Positions 22,084 to 32,842 of a stretch of DNA of 64,000 nucleotides are shown here, in pieces. Source of the stretch: Symbiodinium natans (lineage: Eukaryota > Sar > Dinophyceae > Suessiales > Symbiodiniaceae); contig CAJNDS010002057.1 of assembly GCA_905221605.1 (NCBI GenBank), forward strand, positions 342,513 to 406,512, given 5' to 3'. Position 1 is the first letter of the stretch. Each line of letters begins with the position of its first letter. A program made the position numbers and the translations under genes. The notes below the pieces were generated by a model. The model saw only the letters and a program-made list of their open reading frames with translations. It ran no database searches and was not told where the DNA came from.

Positions 22084-22395
22084 GTTTTTTTAGGGTTTAG
22101 GGTTTCAGGTTTGGGGTTCAGGGTTTAGGGTTTTGGGGTTTTAAGGGTTTAGGGTTTCAGGTTTGGGGTTTGGGGTTTAGGGTTTCGGGGTTTAGGGTGT
22201 TTAGGTTTTTAGGGTTCATAGGTTTGTAGGGTTTAAGGCCTCGCGTTTAGGTTTCTAGGGTTCAGGTTCAGGGTTTTCTCAACTGTGGTCCCTTTTGGGC
22301 GTCGTACCCGAACTTTAAGGCTCTGTATTTTCGGAACCCCAAGTCTGCGACCATAGTTGTGAAACGCCCATGGGTGTTGTTTGAGGTGTTGAGCT

Positions 22396-22495
22396 TGGTA
22401 GCTTTACCCTTTTTCTGGGTTCATGGTTTCCTTAGAAAGCAACCAACCCCCAAGAAAGGTGCCCTTGTCATAACATGGTTACTGGGCTACCAAGT
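22396..22495 (+). mobile_element. Family A element, copy 3
   Basis: TGGTAGCTTTACCCTTTTTC, GGTTTCCTTAGAAAGCAACC, GGTTACTGGGCTACCAAG. The left terminus has lost part of CCCAGTGG. Confidence 0.7.
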
Positions 22496-22772
22496 TAATT
22501 AGGGCTTAACTGGGGTAACCCGTCTGAGAAACGATGGAAACACAGCCAAGCATTAAGGCAACTTAGCTTCTCCTGCATGCAGTGCTCGCATTGCTACTGT
22601 TTGCTTAAGAACCCCAAAAACCTCTAAAATACCAATCCGCCATATTGCCCTTGGAAGAATGTTTCTTGCTTTTTTTTTGGGGGGGGTTCTGAAGAGCAAT
22701 GAGTAGATTACGACTCGCCCTAAACCCTAAACCCTAAACCCTAAACCCTAAACCCTAAACCCTAAACCAGAG

Positions 22773-22997
22773 GGCATGATTTCGGACTTCGCCACCATCC
22801 TGTGCAACGACTCCGTCTTTGAGCCTGACCCTGGGGTCTGCAAGTGGCCCACAGGGTTTCGGTCTGAAGTCTGAAGCTGTGTTTGTGCGCTATGTGCTCC
22901 TAAACCCTAAGCCCTAAACCCTAAACCCTGAAGCCTAGTTCGGGCACATGGTCCACGGCTTGTGAGAGCCTGCCTGCCAGTGTCAGGTGCCAGCCGC
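22773..22997 (+). CDS. Two cysteine-rich exons
   Basis: 22773-22855 (MISDFATILCNDSVFEPDPG then VCKWP) and about 22939-22997 (SGTWSTACESLPASVRCQP). C-N-x-x-x-F-x-P is the pattern expected of the C-terminal half of a CCP-like module. Confidence 0.55.
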
Positions 22998-22999
22998 TG

Positions 23000-23700
23000 C
23001 ATTCAATCAAGGGATTAAGACTCGTACACCCAAAGGTTGTATCCCTAAAGGTTCCCCTTAACATAATCTTTCACAATATAATATAGCCCTTAATATAATT
23101 ACTCCTAATATAATATTATACTACCTGAGGGATCTTGAAAAAAGGTCCCCAAAACCCGAAGAGTACAAGCCTATAGGGGTCCAAGCTACAGCGTCCCCAA
23201 AAAACGCACGCCTCTGAAGGGAGAGCTCCTGCAGGGAGTAGACTACACGACCTAGGGTGCCAAGCAACAAACAAGGGGGATTTAGGGTTTTGGGTTTAGG
23301 GGCTAGGGTTTAGGGTCTAGGGTTTAGGTACTTTGCCCTCAACCTTGTAAACTCTACACTTCACCCTAAGCCCTAAGCCCTATCCCTACAACAAGACCCA
23401 AAACATACCGCATGTGATGCTGCATTTGTTGGCTGCAGACAGAAAACCATCGACCTGTCGAGATCTAGCTCTTGCTAGCCTTGGGGCTGCGGCCTGCATC
23501 ATCTCTATGTACCCTCCCTATACAAACCCTAAGTCCTAAACCCTAAATCGTTAGGCTGCTGAAAAGCCTGAAATAACCTAGTAGTTGTGTAGGGTAACCT
23601 TTAACCTTTTTGGGGTAGCATAATCCCCCTTAGGATCCCAAAGGTTAGCCTTAATTCCCCCCCCCCCCCCCAAGGTTACTGGACAACTAGGATAAGCTGA
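23000..23700. other. Mostly non-coding interval
   Basis: Contains AT-rich short repeats (TAATATAAT, 23055-23120), degenerate telomere units and a run of 14 C (about 23657). One weak coding candidate near 23440-23510 (CRDLALASLGAAACIISM). Confidence 0.4.
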
Positions 23701-23827
23701 AGCCTTGAAGCGCGAACCCAGGAGCGGTTCTCCTGCCATCCAATCTGCGCAGCGCCGGACGGAGGGTTGCTTGCAACTTCCGCCGCAACATGGGGGGTGG
23801 GCCAGGCACCACATGACATCATGTCTG

Positions 23828-23935
23828 AGGCAGGGTTTATATAAATGTTTTTGGTGCGTGTAGACAAGGCTCCTTTTGAATATTGGCGAGTGTATATACC
23901 GGGCGTCCTTTTGGGGGTACAAGAAATGTAAGCCT
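23828..23935 (+). mobile_element. Family C element, copy 2
   Basis: AGGCAGGGTTTATATAAATG ... CGGGCGTCCTTTTGGGGGTA then CAAGAAATGTA. Same order of blocks as copies 1 and 3. Confidence 0.7.
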
Positions 23936-23973
23936 TACTTGGCATGAGCGAAAAGGAAAAGCCCTTGGCCTCT

Positions 23974-24090
23974 TGGCAGCCCAATTGTACCCTTTTGCCC
24001 TTGTTCTGGTTCCAGGTTCCCTTGTAAAGTAGTGGTCACCAACCCGAAAAAGGGCATCCCGTATTGTAATATCGCTACCGTGCTACTAAG
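23974..24090 (+). mobile_element. Family A element, copy 4
   Basis: TGGCAGCCCAATTGTACCC, core AGGTTCCCTTGTAAAGTAG, then CGAAAAAGGGCATCCCGTAT and a diverged right end (CTACCGTGCTACTAAG). Confidence 0.7.
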
Positions 24091-24445
24091 ACCTCAAGTG
24101 CCGGACACTCTGAACACAAAGACCCTGACTCTTCGAAGCCCTTGGCCTCTCCAGATTCGGGCTTGAAAAGGTTTACTGGGTACCAGCGCAGAAAAAAGTT
24201 TTAATGTCGTCATGGCATGATTATGGAAGACTATTTACAGACAAGCTCTGGGAGGCATCTGATGAGTTACCTCTGACTCAATGGTTCGGAATCGGAGGAT
24301 CACCCCATGGTTGAGGTCGATTTGCCTGCCATACCACTTACAAGCAATCCAGTCTGCATGCAGGAGCCTAAACATTAACCAACATTGTCCCCTGATACAC
24401 CTTCTATTGAAGTAGAAACAATGCCCCGATTACCGATTCTATTTG

Positions 24446-24605
24446 AACGGACCCTGCGGGCTGTTGGCTTCGCAGCTTGCCTGTCTTCCGGACACGTGGC
24501 CCCGGATTCCTCAGACTTCTGAAGATGGAAACAACGTGGCTCCGGCTACGACGGCCAGCTTGGCAAGGCGCGCTTTCCATGCGAATTCCGTGGTGGCAGC
24601 TACTG
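24446..24605 (+). CDS. Exon preceding a perfect hairpin element
   Basis: Reads LLASQLACLPDTWPRIPQTS then EDGNNVAPATTASLARRAFH and ANSVVAATG, with donor CTG|GTTGG at the left arm of the hairpin 24608-24701. Start approximate. Product unknown. Confidence 0.5.
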
Positions 24606-24607
24606 GT

Positions 24608-24701
24608 TGGTTCTTAGTAGGGAATGAGGGAATGGGGCCCTATAGAATCCCTTAAAGGGTATATATAGGGCCCTCATTCCCACATTCCCTACTAAGAACC
24701 A
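24608..24701. mobile_element. Perfect-armed hairpin element used as intron
   Basis: Left arm TGGTTCTTAGTAGGGAATG, right arm CATTCCCTACTAAGAACCA, with inner arms GGGCCCTATA/TATAGGGCCC. It separates two open exons (24446-24605 and 24723-24842), so it probably forms most of that intron. Only one copy seen. Confidence 0.75.
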
Positions 24702-24722
24702 GGGGGGCTATCTCTTTTGCAG

Positions 24723-24842
24723 ATCGGTCATGAGCAAGTGGCTCAGCTGCGCCGGGACCTGGCCAAGCTCACAGCGCAAGAAAGCTTACGACGCACTGAG
24801 GAGGAGATGCCAACATCAAGAGGAAGGGCCATCCTCATCTTA
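24723..24842 (+). CDS. Exon with coiled-coil-like sequence
   Basis: 40 codons, phase 0: EQVAQLRRDLAKLTAQESLR then RTEEEMPTSRGRAILIL. Acceptor TTGCAG|A, donor TTA|GTAG at the left end of a family A element. Heptad-like Leu spacing. Confidence 0.65.
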
Positions 24843-24931
24843 GTAGCCCAGTGGTACCCTTTACCCTTTTTTTGGTTATGGGTTCCCTTATAAAATAACC
24901 TGTATCGTAATATGTTTACTGGGCTACTAAG
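24842..24931 (+). mobile_element. Family A element, copy 5, at an exon end
   Basis: AGTAGCCCAGTGGTACCC at left, GTTTACTGGGCTACTAAG at right, core GGGTTCCCTTATAAAATAAC. It begins exactly where exon 24723-24842 stops. No clear target duplication is visible. Confidence 0.75.
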
Positions 24932-25165
24932 TCATGACATTCTGCCCCAGAGGCCGAGGTTGCGTTTTTTCTTGTGGTCTTCAGACCAACAGCAGACTCT
25001 GCCCTTGAAAGCCCTCCCTGAACCCTTCATCCCATAAACCCTTAAGACCTGAACCCTAAACCCGAAACCCTAAAAGCTAAAACCCGAAACCCCGAACCCA
25101 AAACCCTACACCCTAGACCCTACACCCTAAACCCCTCAGTCTCAAACCCACCGCTCAGTCTCCGA

Positions 25166-25219
25166 GGCAGCTAGCCCTGCCTGCGAGGCGCGGCTGGGGT
25201 TCGAAGGGTCCTGGTTGGG
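25166..25219 (+). CDS. Cysteine-containing exon ending on a telomere-type donor
   Basis: 18 codons: ASPACEARLGFEGSWLG. Acceptor CCGAG|G, donor TGGG|GTTTAG. Length is a whole number of codons. Confidence 0.5.
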
Positions 25220-25878
25220 GTTTAGGGTTTAGGGTTCAGGGTCTAGGGTTTAGGGTTGGGGTCTTTGGGGGCTTGTAGGGTTTACAGGGTTTTTGGGGTT
25301 TATAGTGCTTTTAGGGCTTAGAGGATAGAAGAGAGTGTATAGGATTTATGTCGGGTTTGTAGGGTTTACAGGGTTGACAGGATCTACTGGGCTTACGGGG
25401 TTCGGGGCTTCGTGGTCATGGTTCAGGGCGCAGGGCTTTCAGTTCAGGGTGAGTGGTTGGAATTTAGGGTTAGGAGTTTAGCGCGACACGCGGTTGCGGC
25501 TATGGATTGAAGAGTTCTCGGTCATGGTTTAGTGTCTTGAGCTTCGGGGTTATGCGTGGCTGTATGAAGCTACCCTCCCCATATACGAGGCAGCTGGATC
25601 CTGTTTAATTAAGAATCCTAAATACCCCTAAACCCGAAGCCCCCTAACAACCCTAAACCCTAAACCCTAAGTGCCCCTAAACCCTACGCCCCTAATAAAC
25701 CCTATACCCCTAAACCCTAAACCCTTAACCCTAATAGCCCTAAACCCTAAACCCTACCACCCTAGTATCTCTAAACCCCAAACCCTAAACCCTAAACCCC
25801 AAACCCTAAACCCTGCACCCCTAAACCCGTCACCCTAAACCCTAAACCCCCCTAGAAAGCCCAACTCGAAGAAGACAG

Positions 25879-25957
25879 GAGCTCCTCACCTCCCCGGGAC
25901 TCCGCCCCGGCCCCTGCACAGCTCAGTGCCAGTTGGGCGCCTTGGAGGCATCTGGAG
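25879..25957 (+). CDS. Cysteine-rich exon
   Basis: Reads ELLTSPGLRPGPCTAQCQLG then ALEASG. G-P-C-x(3)-C-x-x-G agrees with CCP-like modules. Acceptor ACAG|GA, donor GGAG|GT. Confidence 0.55.
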
Positions 25958-26261
25958 GTTAGGGTTTAGGGTTTAGGGTTTAGGGAGTTTAGGGAGCTTA
26001 GGGAGCTTAGGGAGTTCTGGAGTCTGGGGGGTTTGGGGAGTCTTGGGAGTTTAGGGAGGTTTTTGGCAGTTTAGGGAGTTGAGCGAGTTCAGGGGGTTAA
26101 GGGAGTTCAGGGGGTGGAGGGTTTAGGGTTTAGGGTTTAGGGTTTAGGGAGTTAAGGGGGCTGGAGGGTCGAGGGTGGATCGCAGGGTCTTTGCAGGTGG
26201 TTGTGGGTCGTCTGGGAGCTCTTGCCCTGATGTGTCCTCTCACCTGTTTTCGTCTCCCTAG

Positions 26262-26303
26262 CGGTTCTTAAATTTCGGAGACATGCGGTACCTAAAGCAA
26301 CTA
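26262..26303 (+). CDS. Small exon with canonical splice sites
   Basis: Reads RFLNFGDMRYLKQL. The acceptor has a pyrimidine tract (TTTTCGTCTCCCTAG) and the donor is GTAAGT, the most canonical pair in the window. Confidence 0.55.
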
Positions 26304-26454
26304 GTAAGTCGCGCATTATCCCTCTTTCGCTCTGTCTCGCTTCGTTTATCTTGTTGTTCAATTTCTCCTTATCTTTCTCGTTCTCTTTCTCTTTCTGACT
26401 CTCTCTTCTTTCCGCTGCCTGCTGATCCTGGTGCCTCTACTTGTCTGCAAGATA

Positions 26455-26609
26455 TCTAAACCCTAAACCCTAACCCTAAACCCTAAACCCTAAACCCTAA
26501 ACCCTAAACCCTAACCCTAAACCCTAAACCCTAAACCCTAAACCCTAAACCCTAAACCCTAAACCCTAAACCCTAAACCCTAAACCCTAAACCCTAAACC
26601 CTAACCCTA
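26455..26609 (+). repeat. CCCTAAA array with interspersed CCCTAA hexamers
   Basis: About 22 units directly upstream of exon 26615-26698. Several units are the six-base CCCTAA form. Confidence 0.9.
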
Positions 26610-26614
26610 TGAAG

Positions 26615-26698
26615 CATGAGCGGCTCGCCAAGGCTACCGGCCTCGTTGGATTACACCTCCGGAGGGGGCCATGGCACCATGTCGGCAATGTGAAGCTC
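26615..26698 (+). CDS. Exon ending on a telomere-type donor
   Basis: 28 codons, phase 0: HERLAKATGLVGLHLRRGPW then HHVGNVKL. Acceptor GAAG|C, donor CTC|GTTTAG. No family recognised. Confidence 0.55.
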
Positions 26699-27015
26699 GT
26701 TTAGGGTGTAGGGTGTAGGGTGTAGGGTTCAAGGAAATTGGGCGCCATGCGCCCATCGCTCTCTCAGAGAAGAGCTTCTGAGTTGCCGGCCCTCCGACAT
26801 TCAGTGCCATGCTTTCCGGTCCAGTGCTCATGCGCACGTAAGGCTGACGTACATAAACCATATAGGTCCGCGTACCCATGTAGAATATATTTGGGCCCGA
26901 AAGCTACTGAGAAGGAACCCCTGTAAGGCCCAGGTATATACTATGCTACATTGGACAGTTCGGGAGAAACCCTAAACCCTAACTACCCAATCAGGTATCC
27001 CCGCCATTCCTGCAG

Positions 27016-27136
27016 CTAAACTGCAGCGGCGGGAAGCTGAGTCCGACCACCAGCTTTGACTGCCAGCCCCTTTGGCTGCCCATCGCGGACTTTGTGGCTG
27101 GAGGCAGGGCCACAGTCTTCTCGGTCGGCCCTTGGG
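27016..27136 (+). CDS. Exon of the Cys-rich gene region
   Basis: Reads LNCSGGKLSPTTSFDCQPLW then LPIADFVAGGRATVFSVGPW. Two Cys and an N-glycosylation sequon. Followed by CCCTAAA units rather than TTTAGGG, an exception to the usual polarity. Confidence 0.6.
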
Positions 27137-27501
27137 ACCCTAAACCCCTAAACCCTAAACCCTAAACCCTAACCCTAAACCCTAAACCCTAAACCTATGT
27201 TCCCTTTTTTGGTTTAAGGGGGTCACAATTTAGGAATAAAATTCCGAGGGTTTTAAGGGCCATCCTCGTCGTCTTGGGTTTAGGTTTAGGGCTTCAGGGT
27301 TTATGCATGTTTTTTTTCAGTATCTTAGGGCTTAGGGATGTTTAGGATGCTTGAAGGTTTAGGGTTTAGGTTGCATGTGTAGTACGTTTAGTGATCAAGG
27401 CACATACATCCATCATCCCCCATTCTGATGACTTCGGACCTATAGCAGGACGAAGCACCCAGCAGCTAGCACCGGCTTCAAGACGTCGAGGCTTGATGCC
27501 C

Positions 27502-27680
27502 TAAACCCTATACCCTATATACCCTATATACCCTATATACCCTATATACCCTATATACCCTATATACCCTATATACCCTATATACCCTATATACCCTATA
27601 TACCCTATATACCCTATATACCCTATACACCCTATATACCCTATACCTATACACCCTATATACCCTATACCCTATAAACC
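27502..27680 (-). repeat. CCCTATATA nonamer array
   Basis: About 17 units of a nine-base variant of the telomere unit. On the minus strand it reads as a Tyr-Arg-Val repeat, which is an artefact. Confidence 0.9.
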
Positions 27681-27818
27681 CCAAACCGCAGAAAGCACGG
27701 ACAACGGCAGCACCATGTGCGCACGGCATGTCGAGGTGCAGCTCGCAGTCGGCCGCTAAGCCGCCAAGCTCTATGACTCTATAAAACTCTAAGAGTATGG
27801 CAAGTTTCCTGCACTGCT

Positions 27819-27933
27819 TACTAGGATGCCCAGTAGTACCCTTATTCCCTTTTTGGTAGGTTTAGGTTCCCTTATCAACCCCTTTAAGCAAAAAAGGGCA
27901 CGCCTTTTCATCCTAGGTTACTGGGCAACCTAG
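27819..27933 (+). mobile_element. Family A element, copy 6, with 28-bp flanking direct repeat
   Basis: Left TAGGATGCCCAGTAGTACCC, right GGTTACTGGGCAACCTAG. Identical 28-base segments (beginning AAGAGTATGGCAAG) lie at 27791-27818 and 27934-27961. Confidence 0.8.
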
Positions 27934-28157
27934 AAGAGTATGGCAAGTTTCCTGCACTGCTAGTCTGTAAGTCTTAAGTCGAACGCACAGCCAACATCTG
28001 CGCGGAGTCCGGGCTTGAGATGCGCAAGCTGCTCGGGCATGGAGAGCAAGAAGCCAGCCGAAAAGCAGGTCACCACGATCACGCAGAGGTTTAGGGTTTA
28101 GGGTTTAGGGTCTAGGGTTTAGGGTTTAGGGTTTAGGGGTTTTGCGGCCCTTAGAGC

Positions 28158-28388
28158 GCTGGCATGCCTGAGGGCTGCACACAGACCTTCGACGTGAAGC
28201 GTGCCTACGGCTCAGATGCCCGAGCTGCCAGCTCGGACGATGTGGGTCCCGAAACCCTAAACCCTAAACCCTAAGCCCTGCAGCAAGTTTTCGACTCGGC
28301 TGTTTGCAGGACCACACACCCTGAGCTCCTTCAATGCGGAGCTGGGTCATCACCTCCTCCTCAGCAGCGCCGATCAGGAGCCGGGTTA
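28158..28388 (+). CDS. Two exons, second with in-frame stop
   Basis: About 28158-28240 (MPEGCTQTFDVKRAYGSDAR) and 28310-28384 (PHTLSSFNAELGHHLLLSSA then DQEP, followed by GGT TAA). The second could be a terminal exon of the Cys-rich gene region or an internal exon with donor G|GTTAAG. Product unknown. Confidence 0.5.
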
Positions 28389-28685
28389 AGGGGGAGCTAA
28401 ATGAAACATCTTGATTTTCGGGAACCCTAAACCTAAACCCTAAAACCCTAAGACCCTAAGGCCCTAAAACCCTAAAACCCTAAATCCCTAAACCTGTCGG
28501 GCACACCAGCATCCTCATCGGCCTCAACCCCTATCCCCCAGCTCTAAGCACATCATCTTGAAACCCCCAGCCCTAAACCCTAAACCCCAAGGAGTGAACC
28601 TCAAACCCTAAACCCTCTCCCCGTTAAAGCTTCGGCCCTTCTGCGACTCCCTAAGCCCAAAACCTCAAACCCTGAACCCTAAACC

Positions 28686-28720
28686 GCCGCCCCCCCCCCC
28701 CCCCCCCCCCCCCCCCCCCT
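28686..28720. repeat. Poly-C run of over 30
   Basis: Longest homopolymer in the window; a strong candidate for length instability and assembly error. Confidence 0.9.
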
Positions 28721-29092
28721 TCTAATCAGGAAAGCCGGACAGTGAGCAGCTTGGAGCTCCATCGCTTGGAGCGCCATGGACACATGACTCAAATGACTCT
28801 TTATACGTCTCAGAGTTTTTGGATACCCTGTACACTAAACCCTAAATCCTAAACCCTAAACCCTAAACCGATGTTGGGAATCACTGGAAAGTTCACTGGC
28901 AGGCCAAGGGAGCGGTTTCGGGGGTGCAGGTGTAGGGTTTGGGGCTTAGGGGTTGAGGGGTTTGGGCCTTACGGTTTAGGGTCGTTTAGGGTTGAAAGGT
29001 TATTTTGGGTGCAGGGTTTAGGGGTTAGGGTTTAGGGTTTAGGGTTTAGGGTGTAGGGTTTAGGGTTTATAGGGTACCTAAGAACTCAGCGC

Positions 29093-29160
29093 GCCAAGGA
29101 CAGGAGATGGAGCTGATCCAGCTGACACAGGTCCAGGCGCTTGATGCCCTGGCATTGGAG
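29093..29160 (+). CDS. Exon of an unrecognised gene
   Basis: Reads QGQEMELIQLTQVQALDALA. Acceptor CTAAG|A, donor GGAG|GC. It opens a run of exons to about 35340 whose product I do not recognise. Confidence 0.55.
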
Positions 29161-29379
29161 GCTTCCGAACTCCCCCATTTCAACCTCCTCTCCCCCTTTC
29201 TCTAGGTAGGTTTATGGTTTGGGGTTGAGGGTTTAGGGTTTAGGGTTTATAGGGCTTAGGGTTTAGAGAAACCCAGCAAGTACCACATACAGCGCCCTTT
29301 TTTGGTGCCCCTCCACTCTCACCCTCAATATCCACCCTAAACCAGAAACCCTAAACCCTAAACCCTCCAAGCCACGGAG

Positions 29380-29659
29380 GCCTTGCCGGTCTACTTGGGC
29401 GACGGCCTCTATGTGGTCACATCTTCCCTCAGGGGTACCTCCCTGTGCTCACCGGCCCGGACCTCATAAGTGGGTCGCCTCGAACCCTGTACGTCCGGGA
29501 TCGGACGAAACCCCTAAACCCTAAGCCCTACACCCCAAGCCCTAAACCCTAAACCCTACACTCTACACCCTAAGCCCCTAAGCTCCTAAACCCTAAACCC
29601 TAAACCCTAAGGTTCTTGCCCTGGTCCCCAACGCCACGCAGAGCTTCGAGGCCAGCGAG
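29380..29659 (+). CDS. Two exons of an unrecognised gene
   Basis: 29380 to about 29434 (LPVYLGDGLYVVTSSLR) and 29612-29659 (VLALVPNATQSFEASE, 16 codons, AG|GT acceptor and GAG|GT donor). Both have beta-strand-like hydrophobic alternation. Confidence 0.6.
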
Positions 29660-30129
29660 GTGCCGAGCCTCCCGAGGGTTTAGGCTTTAGGGTTGAGGGT
29701 TAAGGGTTAAGGGTTTAGGGTTTAGGGTCTAGAGGTTTTCAGGGTTTTACAGGCCTTAAAGGATGCAAGGGTTTAGGGTTTAGGATTTAGGGTGTATATT
29801 TCATACAGGCTTGATTCTGAGTTGGGCCCAGACGTCTTTTTTTTGTTGGGGGGGGGGGGGGGGGGTCGGCTTTTGCTTGGGGTTTGAAGGGCTGATGATT
29901 GGGGTTTAGGGTGGGTTTAGGGTTGAGGGTTCATGGTCTAGGAATTTGGGTTTTAGGGTTCGGGGTTCCTATGTAGGCTTGGCGGGCTTCAGAAGGTTTG
30001 TTGAACACGTAGTGGATTGTAGCATTTACGGGGCTGCTTGGGTTTCGAAAGGGTTCGTTGGTAGTAGGAGTTATGGAGCCCTTCAGACAGTTTGCAGGTG
30101 GTATGAGGGTTTGGGGGTCCCTCAACCCT

Positions 30130-30304
30130 AAACCCTTGTAAACCCTAAGCCCGAAACCCTAAACCAGGAACCCTGAACCCTGAACCCTAAACCCTAAACC
30201 CTAAACCCTAAACCCTAAACCCTAAACCCTAAACCCTAAACCCTAAACCCTAAACCCTAAACCCTAAACCCTAAACCCTAAACCCTAAACCCTAAACCCT
30301 AAAC
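30130..30304 (+). repeat. CCCTAAA array
   Basis: About 20 consecutive units, immediately upstream of exon 30315. Confidence 0.9.
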
Positions 30305-30314
30305 CAAACCTCAG

Positions 30315-30385
30315 GGGCTTCAAAGCGTTCGGGCGCGAGGTGCAGCAGCTTCCCTTCGCGGAGCTCCCGGGGCCCCTGCGACTTG
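30315..30385 (+). CDS. Exon of an unrecognised gene
   Basis: Reads GFKAFGREVQQLPFAELPGP then LRL. Acceptor CTCAG|G, donor CTTG|GC. Bracketed by CCCTAAA (left) and TTTAGGG (right). Confidence 0.6.
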
Positions 30386-30480
30386 GCTCTTGCCTTTTGT
30401 GTTGGTCTTCTCTTTGGGTGCTTGCAGGGTTTAGGGTTTAGGGTTTAGGGTTTTGGGTTTAGGGGTTTTAGGTGGCTTGT

Positions 30481-30534
30481 AGGTATGTATGTATGTATGT
30501 ATGTATGTATGTATGTATGTATGTATGTATGTAT
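30481..30534. repeat. GTAT tetranucleotide microsatellite
   Basis: About 13 GTAT units inside an intron. Confidence 0.95.
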
Positions 30535-31276
30535 ATGTGAGTTTATGGGGTTTATAGCAGGGTTTGGGGCTTTTTGTTCTTGGCTTGTAGGGGTGGATGG
30601 GTTCAGCTTGTGGTTTTTCTTGGCTGGGAGTGTGGGTGTTAGGGCTTAGGCCTTTTGGGAAGTAGGGGGAAAATCTTCAAGACCTTATAAATGCTCAACA
30701 AGGGATCCGAGGATAGCACCCATGCTTTAGGTTTCTGAAAACCCTTAGGTCGATCCTGTACACGCCCTATAGACACCCTATACACCCCTAGGAGTCCCTT
30801 GAGCCATAGCCCGAAAGGACAGCAAGCCAAAACCTTAGATTCTACACCTTTAACGCCCCCAACCCCTAACCCGAATTCTTGTTGAACCCCCCAACCCTAA
30901 CCACCCCCCCCGCAACCCCAGCCCTAAACCATAACCCTACAGCAGCCATAAAGCAGCAAAGGAAAGTTCTCACCGTCGCGGAGGACAGTTCTTGTGAAGT
31001 TTGAGACCTCTAGGAGCCTCTCGACGTTTCGGGGCTTAGGACATAGAGTGCTTTGGGTAAAACCCAAACCCCAAACCCCAAACCCTAAACCCTAAACCCT
31101 GAACCCCAAACCCTAAACCCCAAACCCTAAACCCTAAACCCTAGACCCTAGACCCTAAACCCTAAACCCTAAACCCCAAACCCTAAACCCCAAACCCTAA
31201 CCTTAAACCCTAAACCCTAAACCCCAAACCCTAAATCCCAAACCCTAAACCCTAAACCCTAAACCCTAAACCCTAG

Positions 31277-31397
31277 AGCAGGACGGAGGTCCCCGGTCTT
31301 TGCTCTTCGCTCCCGGAATGCCTGGTTTCGGGGGCGCCGGGCCTCCATGTGCGGAGGACGCCCAGGCGGGGCTTAGCTCAGAGGGCCTAAAGGCTTC
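31277..31397 (+). CDS. Exon of an unrecognised gene
   Basis: Reads DGGPRSLLFAPGMPGFGGAG then PPCAEDAQAGLSSEGLKAS. Gly/Pro-rich. A small exon candidate KVLTVAEDSSCE lies upstream near 30976-31010. Confidence 0.5.
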
Positions 31398-31611
31398 GGG
31401 GGTTTAGGGTTTAGGGTTTAGGGTTTAGGGTTTAGGGTTTAGGGTTTAAGGTTTAGGGGGGCTTTGGGTGGGTTAGGTTTAGGGTCAAAGGTTACAGGGG
31501 GGAGAGCTTAGCATTCAGGGTTTAGGGTTTGCGGTTGAAGCTTGTAGGGCAGAAGCTTCGAGGGTTTAAAAAAAGGCTTTGATTTGAGCATTGCGCAGAT
31601 TTGGGGAGCGA

Positions 31612-31690
31612 GAGGGATCAGGACCGCCAACTGCTTCGGTTAGATTGGTGGCCCGGCAAGATTCCCGACAAGCACAACGAATCCTATAAC
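31612..31690 (+). CDS. Exon of an unrecognised gene
   Basis: Reads SERDQDRQLLRLDWWPGKIP then DKHNE. Edges approximate. Confidence 0.5.
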
Positions 31691-31954
31691 CCCGAATCCG
31701 CTGAGCCCACGAAACCCTTGGAACCCTGCAACCCACAACCTTAAACCGAAGAGCCTACAACCCAAACCCTGAAACAACCCGAACAACCCGAACCCTAAGA
31801 CTCTTACTAACCCCTAAACCCCAAACCCCAAAACGTCCCCAACCCTAAGTACCCTAAAGCCCCAACCCTAAACCCTAAACCCTAAAACCCTAAACCCTAA
31901 ACCCTAAACCCTAAACCCCCTAAAGCCCTAAATCACTCAAAGCCCGAATTCCAG

Positions 31955-32037
31955 GCTTCGAATGCCACCGACTGGTTGGAGCTTCCGGCCATCTTCCAGT
32001 GGAACGGCACACACTTTCAGGCTGCGGGCCCAGCGGC
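31955..32037 (+). CDS. Exon of an unrecognised, probably extracellular protein
   Basis: Reads ASNATDWLELPAIFQWNGTH then FQAAGPAA. Two N-glycosylation sequons. Acceptor CCAG|GC; followed at once by a long G-run. Confidence 0.6.
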
Positions 32038-32729
32038 GGGGGGGGGGGGGGGGGGGGGGGCGAGAGTCCCAGAGTCTCAGTGCTTAGGGGTTATGTGCTT
32101 TAGGGTTTAGGGTTTAGGGTTTAGGGTTATGTGCTTTAGGGGGTTTCCGGTTAGGGTGGCCTTACAACTCCAGAATGCGCGGGGGGGGGGGGGGGGGGGG
32201 GGGTTCTGACATTCAAGGTCCCATGTTTTGTAGACATCCCTTCAATGGGGATTCGGCTGGGGGGTGGGGGAGCACGGGGGAGAGTAAAAGCTGCCAGAAC
32301 GCTTCCATCCATCCAATAATAAGCTAAGCTGAAGGTTTTAGGTGTAGCGGAGGCCAATGGGTACTGTGAGGCTCCGCTATGTTTGGCGGGTTGGGAGGAT
32401 TTGGCTCAAGGTTGAAGCTTGTAGAGTGGTCTTGGGGGTGGGTCAAGGCTTCCGAAGTTTGTGACATCTCGGTGCCAAGAAGAGCATGCTCGTGTTCCAT
32501 ATTTCCACGTTGACGACATGTCTGCGTTGCATCCCCCACCCGATCTTCCCCTACCAGCATCCTCGTCGGGTAGCAGCCCAACGCTCTAAAGCCAAGACCC
32601 TCATAGCCCTTCACTGTCACACCCTGAAAGCCCTTGAAACCCATAAAGGTTTAGGGTTTAGGGTTTAGGGTTCTCAAACCCCTTAAAGGTTCTGGCCCTC
32701 GAGCCCCGCAAAGCCCTCAAGCCCCTTTC

Positions 32730-32838
32730 AGGGTTAGGGTTTAGGGTTTAGGGTTTAGGGTTTAGGGTTTAGGGTTTAGGGTTTAGGGTTTAGGGTTTAG
32801 GGTTTAGGGTTTAGGGTTTAGGGTTTAGGGTTTAGGGC
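32730..32838 (+). repeat. TTTAGGG array
   Basis: About 15 units, here upstream of an exon (32843), against the usual polarity. Confidence 0.9.
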
Positions 32839-32842
32839 CCAG

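Noticed and set aside
27508..27729. Minus-strand ORF with repeated Tyr-Arg-Val
   Set aside because: Caused by the CCCTATATA nonamer array.
32398..32411. Relict dinoflagellate spliced leader (TTTGGCTCAAG)
   Set aside because: Only about 11 bases match the end of the leader, with a missing T before it and no coding start directly downstream; chance is sufficient.
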